A DNA stretch of 64,000 nucleotides from Margaritifera margaritifera (Eukaryota > Mollusca > Bivalvia > Unionida > Margaritiferidae). Shown piece after piece: positions 40,687 through 49,829 of this stretch; positions within the stretch are counted from its first letter, which is position 1, and every line of letters begins with the position of its first letter. Location of the stretch: positions 297,501-361,500 of the forward strand of contig JAQPZY010001498.1 in the NCBI GenBank assembly GCA_029931535.1, read 5' to 3'. The position numbers and the translations under genes are program-made. Under the pieces are notes generated by a model. It searched no databases, was not told where the DNA came from, and saw only the letters and a program-made list of their open reading frames with translations.

Positions 40687-41230
40687 TATTTGTTTGTTTG
40701 TTTATTATATTTATATTGTTTACCTCCAATGAGAATCTTGGCCTTCATCCCTGCTTGGATGATCCTTCTAGCAATTTTTTCTCCAAGTATAGGACTGATA
40801 ACATTCAAGTCATGGATGAGATCTATATCAGCATGTTGACGCGCACAGATATCATTTGATGCTTTGTACGCGAGATCATGTCGATAAAATACAGCAACAA
40901 CGCGATTTACGGGTTCTTCTTTGGGCTTCGGTCGATTGCTAGAATCAAGTCGTATATCTAATCGTGTTCCAGGCCCGTAATACTGGTATCTAGGTCAGGA
41001 GAAAGCCAAATATGCTTTTCACCAGGATACTTCCGCCATGGTGTTCCGGGTAGCCTTGCTAACGCAGCAGCGACATCACCATCGACTTTTTTTTTAAATA
41101 AACGTGAACCTCTTTGCTCCACATCAAAAACACAAGTTCCAACGATCGCGGCTCTACCATTACGTGTTTGAACTCGAGTTGGATTTGTAGTACATGTTTT
41201 TGAGTTGCATCGCACACAATATGAAACCAT
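40680..41230 (-). pseudogene. zinc-ribbon plus parvovirus-like phospholipase A2 protein, one frameshift
   Basis: Such PLA2 domains, known from parvovirus VP1 and some Polintons, are thought to help virions breach membranes. From the ATG at 41230 the first 40 residues (MVSYCVRCNSKT, NGRAAIVGTC) resemble a zinc ribbon, though its last Cys is missing. A PLA2-like part follows: LPGTPWRKYPGEKH, a GPGT calcium-loop-like motif (near 40970) and RHDLAY with the catalytic His-Asp pair (near 40875). A single frameshift near 40975 separates the two halves. It ends in a Lys/Asn-rich tail that overlaps the start of the integrase gene. Confidence 0.82.
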
Positions 41231-41370
41231 GATTGTGTTAAACAACAATTGTGTTATACAACAATTGACATTTAACATGGCATCACAAAAAAGTAAGATA
41301 TGAACAGCTCTGCTTTTACCGTCATTGACTTCTTTGCAAGGCAAAGTCCAGACCACCTAAGCAGGGTGAC

Positions 41371-42006
41371 ATGTTTCCAAACTCAGTTCGAGCGTTGATT
41401 ATTGGTTCAGCTGGATCCCGGAAAACTCAACTGTTTTTTAATCTAATTAAGAGATGGTTAACGTGGGATCGTCTGTATGTGATTGCGACTTCGGCTGACG
41501 ATCAACCGTATTATGATGTACTCAAAGATTTTACGGAAGCGCTTCAGGCGTCGCCAAGAAGCAAATCGTCCATCATTGATGTCTTTTCCACAATCGATGA
41601 AGCTCCTACCATTGATAATCTTGATTTTGCTCGAATAATCTTGTTGTGTACGACGATGATCACCGAGACTGAACACCAAGAAAATCCCGCGAGAATATTT
41701 TCCAGAAGTCGACACAAAAACGCAGATGTGATCTATGTAACACAACGATACGTACACGTGCCTAAAGTGATTCGAGACAACTGTAACATGTTAATGATGT
41801 TTCGTGGCATTGACGCACATTATCTCACAAACATTCATTGGACCTGGTGTGTCCTCCGACCACTCGTGGGATGAGCTTCGGAATATGTTTGCGGATGTCA
41901 CCCAGATCCGTACAGTTTCCTTACTATTGACTTGACTAGAGCCTCAGGCTCTACCGGTGAAAATATCGTGTGGGTTTGGACGCAAGCGTCTGATAAAGCA
42001 ATTTAA
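41371..42006 (+). pseudogene. Polinton packaging ATPase (A32-like, FtsK/HerA)
   Basis: This would pump DNA into the capsid. The ATG at 41371 opens MFPNSVRALIIGSAGSRKTQ; the P-loop keeps Gly, Lys and Thr but has Ser-Arg where a small residue and Gly are usual. The Walker B site (near 41635-41675) is disturbed by two nearby frame changes that restore the downstream frame. DVIYVTQRY (near 41725) is the sensor segment and VIRDNCNMLMMFRG follows. Another frame change lies near 41850, before the C-terminal FLTIDLTR. Length, about 210 codons, is normal for the family. It diverges from the PLA2 gene across a 140-bp intergenic stretch. Confidence 0.88.
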
Positions 42007-42027
42007 CAACTTTAATAAACATATACA

Positions 42028-42420
42028 ATGACGAAATCCGCCAGCGATGCCATAGCAGAAACTGCAGACTGACGTCGCAAAGCAGCGCGCGATCAACTGG
42101 AACTTCTTCGCGAATACATGGATGCACGCAAACGTGTCAAAGATATGTTACAGTCGAGAGTAACTGCGCGGGAAGATCTCACAGAGGGCGTCCAGGAAAC
42201 GTTTGCACCGCTGATCAAACCAAAAAAAGAGATTGTAGCCAAGAGTGCGGAAACTGTGGAACAAACAAAGAAAGTCGCGGAAGCTGCTGCGGCGATGATG
42301 GGAACAGATTGACGACCTGGCCCGATCAGGCGTGTGCCAGAACAATTAGCACAAAATCAAAAATGGATAGAGGACATACATGAGGATGTTGAAGAGGCAC
42401 TTGCAAATCTTCCACAATAA
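42028..42420 (+). pseudogene. coiled-coil protein of Polinton 1
   Basis: The ATG at 42028 lies 21 nt after the ATPase stop. The sequence is strongly helical and charged (MTKSASDAIAETAD, RKAARDQLELLREYMDARKR, TVEQTKKVAEAAAAMM). Stops at 42070 and 42310 break it, with reading continuing in or near the same frame to a TAA at 42420. Long helical proteins next to the ATPase are common in Polintons. The function is unknown; a scaffolding or core role is possible. Confidence 0.7.
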
Positions 42421-42488
42421 AACCACCGGAGTACAAATAAAAGTTGGAAACAGCAGTTCAAAAATGTAATGAAGAAGCACGGTAGGAG

Positions 42489-42773
42489 ATGTTTATTAAT
42501 GCCCTAGAATTTGTTTATAAGGTACCTGATCGAGAACATTTAAAAGATTATATGTTGGAGTCTGAAATACCCGCGGATACGCGCCCGAGTTCTATCGAAA
42601 GGGATTGGGACGGATGAGTATTCATGGAGTGGACTGGATTAAAAAGACTATACAATAATAATCATATGTGGAATGATTTTCATAAAATTGTTGGGCTCCG
42701 TAGAAGTTATTGTAAAGAAAACGTCAAACCATACTGGGAGCAGTTTAAGCGTACGTATAAAAAAAATTCTTGA
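42489..42773 (+). pseudogene. small unidentified protein of Polinton 1
   Basis: The ATG at 42489 opens MFINALEFVYKVPDREHL; one in-frame TGA (42615 region) precedes EWTGLKRLYNNNHMW and WEQFKRTYKK, ending in TGA at 42771-42773. It is about 94 residues, rich in aromatic and basic residues. It is not recognised. Because the frame is otherwise open across the stop, it was probably functional until recently. Confidence 0.55.
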
Positions 42774-42784
42774 AACACGCGTCT

Positions 42785-43192
42785 ATGGGGTTTATTGGGA
42801 ACCTTTTCAATGAGGATGTGCTTACCGAGAAAATATTAGAATATCTCTTCCCATCAGAGGAGGAACCACCTAAACATGGAAAAGGTCTCCGTGGTCGTGT
42901 ACGCAAACGTGGGACAACCAAAGGTTCCGTGACAACTAAATGGTCTAAACTTGCAGGGTTCAAATGTGTGTCTGTGGACCAACAACAAATAAATGAACTG
43001 GTGGATAGGTTGGAAACACAAGCAGGATCGGTTTGCGCGGGCAACAACGTATCAGAAATCGTTAATGAGGCCGCATCAATTTGTCAGCGGTTGCTCACCT
43101 ATGATATCATGGACCCGGGGGACGTTTCTTTGTTAATACAGCGGCTCATTGAAGACATCGATGATGTGTATAACACCGATGATGAGTTCTGA
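42785..43192 (+). CDS. unidentified 135-residue helical protein, still open
   Basis: The first ATG in the open frame is at 42785 (MGFIGNLFNEDVLTEKILEY); the frame is open upstream to the previous gene's end but lacks another ATG. A central basic stretch (KHGKGLRGRVRKRG, near 42870) could bind nucleic acid, and the C-terminus is acidic (EDIDDVYNTDDEF). It is one of the few intact frames in the element. Its last 11 nt overlap the start of the next gene (ATG 43182), a virus-like arrangement. Family unknown. Confidence 0.65.
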   Translation: MGFIGNLFNEDVLTEKILEYLFPSEEEPPKHGKGLRGRVRKRGTTKGSVTTKWSKLAGFKCVSVDQQQINELVDRLETQAGSVCAGNNVSEIVNEAASICQRLLTYDIMDPGDVSLLIQRLIEDIDDVYNTDDEF

Positions 43193-44074
43193 ATCACTTC
43201 GTGTTGAGACGCTCCACGTCGTACATGAAATCTATGTCGCGATGCAGCGTGTTGTTGTAAATACCTCCCAGAGCGTTACCTCTATGATTACAATATCATC
43301 AACAACACCAGAATTTTATGTAATTTTCTCTACACCAATCACCGCCGGGGAATCACGCACATTTGAGATCCCACTAGCATCTTTGCCAGTTTCTTACAGT
43401 TGTCTTAATATTCTATCACGACCGTTCGGTGGTCTACCAGCGAATAACTCGTTTGTTTTTTCGATGGATGATGGCGCAACCGGGTAAAAAGTTGAACTTC
43501 CCGCGGGCGCGTACGACATGGAATCGACGGCGGATTTCATTGGTGACCGGCAAACACCTTACAATTTTCATACGCGAACATGAGCCCACACTCAGCTCTG
43601 TCATCTCGATTAAATATGAACCGTATGCGGTTGACATCACACCATTGTCAATAAGAACAATTCTCGGTTGGACTGAAAACAAGCATGAAATTCCTGAGGA
43701 CAAACAAATTTTACACGCAAAACCTAGAGGGTCAGGATACTATATAGGGCCAGACATTTTCAGGATTACCTAAACAATTCAGATTAATTTACACTGTGAC
43801 GCCATCAGTGGCAGTTATGAAAGCGGAGTTTCCTCAAGCGTAACTGCAGGAGGCATTGTCTCTCATGCTTACTTACTGTTTGGGTTTTCTGCAGCTGTGG
43901 AACCAGGTGATTTGATATCGATTACTCCCGCGGCATCTGTGTACCTTCCCATGCCACAATCCCCGGTTGACGCATATTCGTTTTACACTTGTGGATCAGG
44001 ATGGGCATATGTTAGACCTGGGCGGGGAGACCTCAACAATACAACTGCACATTATAAATCGACATGATATTTAA
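43182..44074 (+). pseudogene. candidate minor capsid/penton-like virion protein, broken
   Basis: The ATG at 43182 overlaps the previous gene by 11 nt. The first 90 residues are open (SESLRVETLHVVHE, TFEIPLASLPVSYSCLN) and beta-rich. Then come ELPAGAYDMESTADFI (near 43500), ISIKYEPYAVDITP (near 43605), VEPGDLISITPAASVYLPMP (near 43885) and QDGHMLDLGGET (near 44000) in different frames. The position just before the capsid genes and the beta-rich plan suggest a single-jelly-roll penton or related surface protein, but I could not verify this. At least four frame changes are present. Confidence 0.6.
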
Positions 44075-44536
44075 TAAAATGACAATTGTACGTGGACGTG
44101 TGATACCAGTGTGTGTTGTTAACGCAAGAAAACCCGTTTACATGACATATTACGGAAATGGTCTTGGTGATGTTGTCCAGGGATTATTTACAGGAGCGCC
44201 AAAGGTGTTCTCAGCCTTGTCTTCGCCTGCTGCACCGATCGCTAAACAAGTTGCAATGCGAGTGGTTGATAGCATCAAAAACGTTGCTGCGGATCGGTTG
44301 AAATATTTGGAATTGCGAGCGGTTTAATCGATTCGAGATCGATTACGACAATTAGTGTCTCGAGCACCGCGGGTAGAACCAAAGGCGATTACACTTCCAT
44401 CCACTTCCATCGACAGCGACAATGCCAGCCCCAGTCAGTAAAATCATCAATGAAGCTGCTTCAACAACTTCTAGCTGATTCAGTGCTTGCCAGTGCGGTA
44501 ATGGGCAGCGGATTACGGTTGTGGACTAAGCTTTAA
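44064..44536 (+). pseudogene. small glycine/alanine-rich virion protein candidate
   Basis: Starts at ATG 44064 (or 44079) and reads RGRVIPVCVVNARKPVYM, YYGNGLGDVVQGLFTGAPKV and a helical segment ending at a stop at 44327. Coding character continues beyond it (DRLRQLVSRAPRVEPKA; then LASAVMGSGLRLWTKL, ending at 44536) in other frames. The amphipathic Gly/Ala-rich stretch and location between minor and major capsid genes fit an internal capsid-cement or membrane-active protein. That is inference from context. Confidence 0.5.
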
Positions 44537-44581
44537 CGCGAGTAGTTAAAAGGTATTAGAATGAACCAATAATGTATAACA

Positions 44582-45955
44582 ATGGCAAAATTTAAAGAAG
44601 TATCTTATCCCGCGTTGGAGATGGACGTGTCTTCGAAGATAGATAGAATTAAAAAAGATTTTCAGTATTATTCGTACCCGGATAAAGATTCTAATCAAAT
44701 GACCGAATAGAATTGCAAGTGTATGATACGTCTCGGTATTTTCTTCCGTGTGAAGCTTTCTTGGAAATTGATGGAAAACTTTTTCAATACCGATTACGAC
44801 CCCGATATCAAGGTTGGATTTGCCAACAATGGTATCGTGGCATTGTTCAGCAGCGTACGTTATTTCATCGATGGAAAGGAAATCTAAGCACGTTTGAAGA
44901 ACGTTGACATTGCTACAACGATTATCGGATTCGTCAGATACAGTGATGATTACGCGAAATCAGCTAGCCTGTCTATGATATTTCACAAGGACGCAAACGA
45001 AAATGCTGATCATATTGAGTATTTCCGGCATCGACTTGAGCAGAATGTTTTCGTGAACCCACAAACTACCGGTATGCCTGACAGACCTGGTGTTGACGGC
45101 GCTGCTATGCAAAGCAAAAACATGACTTACAATCTTGGACTCTAAGCGCGTCGAGGACAACTTATAGGACATTCATTATCATTTTCGTGTGCAATTCCTG
45201 TCAGTCATATTTTTGGGTTTTACAGAGATGTCCGCAAGGCTATTTTCGGAGCCACAACACACAGTTACATTATATCGAAAGCCTGACAGTAATGATGTAA
45301 TTTTGCGTGCTGGTGGTCTCAATGGTAAGGTTATATTTTCAAAAGTTAACATTGTGGATGGCTGAAATAATTCCTTTAATAGCTGCAGAAACACGTTTGT
45401 TATCATTTATGAGTTCTGGGGTCACTTTCATTTCACACGCTTACCACAGACTCGATAAAAGCCAGCGTTCAACATTTGTTATGGCAAATAACTACCCAAC
45501 AAGGTATCAGCGCACCAAAACATGTATTCATAGTATTTCAAGACATAATTCGGGTGCGTCAGAGACAGATGCGTAGTAAAATGATAGTTGACTAGTTAGG
45601 AGTGTCTGAAGTTTCTCCACGTTTAAATGGTCATCAGGAACCCACCGAAGAAATTATTCTTGACTTCGAAAAACAATCATGTCGCATGTGCATATCACAA
45701 GCTGTTATCGTTCATGGACGGGCTCAAAACGTTGACACAGGTCACTCATTTGTATCTTGATATATTACTTTTCGTTGGAACATCAGGAATATGGTTAAGC
45801 AGTCTGTGGTAGACATGCACTTTCATGCACGTATTACTAATCTACCTGTTGGCAATAATTACAGATGCATTGCTGTGATTCTCTCTGATAAGATGCTGTT
45901 GTTGGAGGGCGCAGGTGGCCGGAAGAGGGTTATTGATGCACCAGTGGAAAACTAG
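44582..45955 (+). pseudogene. double-jelly-roll major capsid protein (Polinton), broken
   Basis: This would form the hexon-like capsid shell. The ATG at 44582 opens MAKFKEVSYPALEMDVSS. LPCEAFLEIDGKLF (near 44735), then FSSVRYFIDGKEI (near 44850) and VDIATTIIGFVRYSDDY (near 44900) are the first jelly-roll. IPVSHIFGFYRDVRKAIFG (near 45195) links to the second, with APKHVFIVFQD (near 45510) and FHARITNLPVG plus AVILSDKMLLLEG (45820-45910) at the end. About 455 codons, near family length. At least six frame changes or stops. It stands in the expected place between minor capsid candidates and protease. Confidence 0.85.
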
Positions 45956-46004
45956 TTAAGTATTATCAGACTAGTAAATGAACCTGTTATGTTTTTAAAT
46001 AATA

Positions 46005-46490
46005 ATGTCCTATCACGAAGTTAAGGTTGGCTCTAGCCCAAAGCAGTTGGCAAAAATAAGGCGTGCAACATGAAACGATTGTGAGGTTACATTGAGGCTT
46101 TCTCCGACAAAGTTAACTGGAACTTTTACCTTGTGGTTAATCCAGACTCAACTTAATCCGTTTAATGCGGCCAAACAAAAGAATACCTCAGTAACATTAA
46201 AGTTATCCAAGTCTGAGGTGATACAAATGCAAACAACCGGTGGAATATTTTCAATCCTCGTAGCCATTCCAGCGTTGTTAGAGGCTGCGGCTTCCACGGT
46301 TGCAATGCCGGCTGCGTTATGGACTGTCAGAACTGCATCCGGGATGACTTTGAAAAAGGCGGTGAGAGGCGGAGCCTCTCGGGAACGCACAGCGTCTCTT
46401 AAACGAAGAAAAAAGGAAAAGGTATTCGATTATCCGGGACAACTCGCAGAATACCATCAGGCAGAGGTCTTCAACTACCCGGTACGACTC
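46005..46490 (+). pseudogene. hydrophobic core-type protein (Polinton pX/pVI-like position)
   Basis: The ATG at 46005 opens MSYHEVKVGSSPKQLAKIRR, broken by a stop, then RLSPTKLTGTFTLWL, SVTLKLSKSEVIQM and a hydrophobic segment GGIFSILVAIPALLEAAAST (near 46235) followed by a basic tail (SRERTASLKRRKKEK). The repeated LxLSKSE/LSPTKL-like motifs followed by a Gly-Gly hydrophobic helix recall small membrane-active or core proteins that precede the protease in Polintons and adenovirus-like elements. The boundary with the protease is not visible because the frame stays open. Confidence 0.55.
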
Positions 46491-46910
46491 GCAAATGACC
46501 TCGTACGCCCGTTGACCAATTTTCATTTACTTGCTACGGTAAAGTCAGTCAAGCATTTCCGAGGTGTCTTTATGCGGGATGGGCTTGGAACCAAAGGCTC
46601 TCGGACCATGATTCCCCGCACAAGGGAAACCAGCATTGTTAAAATAGATTAATCAACAGGACCTGAAACTCATTGGGTTGCATACGTGATAACGCCTCGA
46701 CATATTTTATATTTTGACTCGTACGGGCTTGCACCACCACTTGAAGTTATTGATTATTTGTCCCGAGACGGTAGCACTGGACGACCGCTGTTTTATTCAA
46801 CGCTGCCGTGGGCCAATATGTGGACATCTTGTTGTTAAAGCGTTGCGTGTACTTGCGGGAAATCTAAGAGCGCAAATGCTTATTGATTTTACATTAAAGT
46901 ACCCTTAATA
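46490..46910 (+). pseudogene. adenain/Ulp1-like cysteine protease (Polinton maturation protease)
   Basis: This would cleave capsid precursors. RPLTNFHLLATVKSVKHFRG and VFMRDGLG (46505-46590) are the N-terminal part. After a frame change, ETHWVAYVI (near 46665) has the catalytic His, ILYFDSYGLAPP (near 46705) the Asp, and PICGHLVVKAL (near 46810) the Cys, so the triad residues are all recognisable. A stop at 46650 and a frame change near 46780 inactivate it. At about 140 residues it is slightly short for the family. It follows the capsid gene as expected. Confidence 0.85.
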
Positions 46911-46919
46911 GTACATCCA

Positions 46920-47650
46920 ATGCCTGATTTTAATATTTACTCAGCCCGACGCCGCGCTGATGTGGATCTGAGCACATTTGCCACCAAAGCGGATTTGACT
47001 GAGTTTACCAGACGAGTTGTTGTTGATGTTGACCAAGGTGAGATTGTGATTTTTGAAGATCAAACTGGAAAACTTAAAACGTCCAACGTGTTGTTGTGAG
47101 GCTGCGAGGCGCTGTCACGAAAAACCTGGCCGAAATTACTGAAAACGGGGCAACCAGAGACTCTGGCGTGTCGAGGGTATCTATCAAAGACTATGTTAAT
47201 GTTGCTGCTGCTACAACGAAACAATACGTAAATGAACAAATCGCAGACTTGCCTTCACCAACACGCGTGGTAACTTCACGGGGCGTGTTTCAGGGAATAT
47301 TAACCAGTAAAGGAAAAGAAAAAAATGACATAGCAAATGATTGACTTGTTTTCATTGGTGTCGGGGAAGGCTTTGTTAGACCTAAACTTCACATCTTAAA
47401 GGTGCGCGAGGCTGGATCGCACTTGTCGATCTTAACCGGATTTAGAGGCGGATGGGGTTCAATGCTAATATTAATCAATAATAACCACCATGATATACCA
47501 TCAGTGATGCGTACCATCAAAGACGATAATGTTCAAAAATAGTTCACTTATACAGTGTCAGTGTCGTTGGTCACCGGCGATGAAATTCAATTTGAAGGTC
47601 TCAACGTCTATCCGGACGGGTACTTAACAATCTTTGGTGTTTATGTCTAA
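46920..47650 (+). pseudogene. candidate fibre-like surface protein
   Basis: The ATG at 46920 opens MPDFNIYSARRRADVDLS; 58 residues are open. After a stop/frame change at 47097, a helical segment follows (VSRVSIKDYVNVAAATTKQY, then VNEQIADLP). The C-terminal half is beta-rich (FRGGWGSMLILINNNHHD near 47455; DEIQFEGLNVYPDGYLTIFG near 47590), ending at TAA 47650. The layout of a small N-terminal anchor, repetitive linker and beta-rich tip of about 240 residues is what fibre or attachment proteins look like. No homologue is recalled, so function is inference. Confidence 0.5.
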
Positions 47651-47656
47651 GATTAA

Positions 47657-48325
47657 ATGTATCATTACGCGGAATTTGACGACGGGGTGTTGGACCGGCT
47701 AACATCGGATGCTAACATTGATGGTGATTTTCTTCCACTTGTTGATAAATATCTGCGTCAGAGTGGCGTTAACCCAACCCTCGTATACATTGAAATATAA
47801 AATCTTGTTAAGGGCCATGTAGAAATCAATAGTCGAGACCACCCTGATGTACCAATACCAACTTGAGGCCAGCTTGGTGTTATAGCATTAACACCTGAAA
47901 AGACCCAACAAAAAGATACACCACCGTAAAGTGTAAAATCAGCTAAGATTGTTTCTATAACGATGAAGTAATATTCACCACTGAATCCATCCCGGTTAAA
48001 TTCCCCATTGATTATGTTAAACCGACATTAATTCAACTAAGAAGAGAAAGATCTCGACTAGTATTCAGCAAGGACGCACTTGTCCGTGTAACAGTTCTTG
48101 GGCGAAGACGAGTACAATCATTTTCAGACACAAACCAGGGGCATAATCAATACGGTTCTAAGTGAACTTGGTGTCGCAGAATGCACACTTGCCGGAGATT
48201 TAAATATTCCGCAGGAAGATATTTTTCTATGATAGTATAGCAGTTGTATCAGTAAAAAAGGGTAATTGGTTAGAGTGTGTGTACGTGTTGCACGCGAACA
48301 AGGCATGATTGTCGAAGAATTATAA
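47657..48325 (+). pseudogene. unidentified Polinton 1 protein
   Basis: The ATG at 47657 lies just after the previous stop and opens MYHYAEFDDGVLDRLTSDAN, open for 47 residues. Later parts include QLRRERSRLVFSKDALVRV (near 48035), GIINTVLSELGVAECTLAGD (near 48135) and EQGMIVEEL before TAA 48323-48325. It has several frame changes. About 220 residues. The stop shares a base with the next ATG (TAATG). Not recognised. Confidence 0.55.
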
Positions 48326-48790
48326 TGGACCTTCAGTGTTACCGATGTGAAAAATTAATCGAAGCTGAACAACAATTGCGAGATGAAGTCGTCAAGAGAA
48401 CCGCGTTGCTCATGAAATACAAACACGTGTGTGTGGTTATATATGCGATTTGTGGGCTTGCCGTGGCAGCAACGGATGGCCTTGGTGTTGCTGGAATTGT
48501 CAACACAGCAATTATCATAGGTACGCCAATCGGAATTGTTGTCGGAAGTATATCAATAGTAACCGGTGTCTCGGGTGCTACTGGTAAAATAATTTCGATT
48601 ACAGTCACGAATACCTATCTATTCGGAACTTCTCGCGGTGGTACAAAGTAGTCTTAATACGATTAGTAAACTCTGCCCGATGGCTATTGAGGATAAAATA
48701 ATTAGCATGGCTGAGTTAGAAACAGAGTTGGCGGAAATGGAAAACCACCACGACGTATCCGCGCACAGATACGGAACCGGGGGTAAGTGA
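48325..48790 (+). pseudogene. small membrane protein with two hydrophobic segments
   Basis: The ATG at 48325-48327 overlaps the previous stop (TAATG). MDLQCYRCEKLIEAEQQLRD is followed by two hydrophobic stretches, VCVVIYAICGLAVAA and IIIGTPIGIVVGSISIVTGV, which are probable transmembrane helices. The frame is open to 48651. A frameshift near 48640 leads into a helical, acidic C-terminus (ELETELAEMENHH) ending at TGA 48788-48790. Located last before the right terminal repeat. Polintons often end with such a gene, whose role is unknown. Confidence 0.65.
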
Positions 48791-48849
48791 ATTTAGAGGC
48801 AGTAAAAATCGAGTAACTGTTTGACAGTGTGTATCTGTCTGCCCAGAAG

Positions 48850-49029
48850 TGCATTAGCCTGACTGCTTATTAACTTCACTTGTGCGCGTCCACTATGGAA
48901 GGTTCACAACGGGTTCGCGCACTTGCGTAAATAATGCAATCGCGTGTGATTCAAGGCAAAGTCATGGGTTATAGAAAGCTTTGACCTATATCCGTAAGCT
49001 CGGTCTAAAAGTTCCATTATCCTACTACT
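48850..49029 (-). repeat. right terminal inverted repeat of Polinton 1
   Basis: Reverse complement of 37696-37880; see the blocks listed there. It ends ATTATCCTACTACT at 49029. Confidence 0.93.
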
Positions 49030-49039
49030 CATTTTTAAC

Positions 49040-49520
49040 TTTCTGGATGATTAAAATGAACTTTGACATGCATATTGGTATGCATACGTAGATAATCTGA
49101 ATTTGATTTTCAGGCTTTTCAGGGTTTTAGAATTAAAAAAAAACAAAAACATTTTGGCCTATTTTTAAATAAAACCCTTGGTAGCGCGATCAAGCAAAAA
49201 CCACTTGACGTCGACAAAAGAAATTTTGTATGTGTGTTTGTATGCAGATGTAGATGGCCTGATTAGATTTTTGTGCTATTAGAGCAATTTTTCATACACA
49301 GCATTTTGTATTGTATGTAGATGACCTATTTCGATCTTTAGGCCATTACAGCATTTTTTCTTTCATTTGTCATTTTTACAAAATTTTTACTTTTTTGACT
49401 TTGACTTTTGTTATATGCAAAATTGTTTTTAAGATTAAGCAAAAACCACTTGATATAGAAAAAAAATTGGCAGGCATGTTTATATGCATATGTAGAATTT
49501 GATGCCATTACAGTAACTTT
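49040..49520 (+). repeat. host repeat flanking the Polinton on the right
   Basis: Contains AAGCAAAAACCACTTGA at 49192 and 49436 and several ATGCATACGTAGATAATCTGA-like blocks, in the same orientation as the left flank. The element therefore sits within a pre-existing repeat array. Confidence 0.7.
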
Positions 49521-49829
49521 TTATTTTGTTTTGAGAGAAAAAAATGTGACCTTTTTGGGCTTAGACTTTTTGGTCTGTAGCGGTGGCTATGTATTTTACA
49601 AACACAAACTTTGTTGTTTTGTTGTTGTTGTTGTTCTTTTAATCCTCCTAACAAGTTATTTTTTTTAAAAAAAGGGCGAAGTTCAAAAAGCGAAAAAGAA
49701 ACTTCAATAAAACTAGTCTAACGATGACTAGTTTCCTCATGTAAATATAACCCCGCCTCTCCGGAATACAACCCCTACCCCATGATGGAGATGAATCTAT
49801 ACTCAAAAAAACGCAGAACTCTTCTGAAA

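Larger units (their letters stand above)
37696..49029. mobile_element. Polinton/Maverick (element 1), 11.3 kb with terminal inverted repeats
   Basis: Polintons are virus-like self-synthesising DNA transposons related to adintoviruses. This one starts AGTAGTAGGATAAT and ends with its reverse complement, and holds PolB, integrase, PLA2, ATPase, capsid, protease and accessory genes in a compact layout with overlapping gene ends. The order is PolB(+), INT(-), PLA2(-), then all genes (+). At 11.3 kb it is shorter than the usual 15-20 kb, partly because PolB has lost its N-terminal part. It is visibly richer in GC and CpG than the flanks. Nearly all genes are broken. Flanking CATTC (37691-37695) and CATTT (49030-49034) may be the worn target duplication. 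Confidence 0.93.

Noticed and set aside
37440..49520. terminal inverted repeats extending to about 37440 and 49520
   Set aside because: The outer similarity is in direct, not inverted, orientation, so it belongs to a host repeat.
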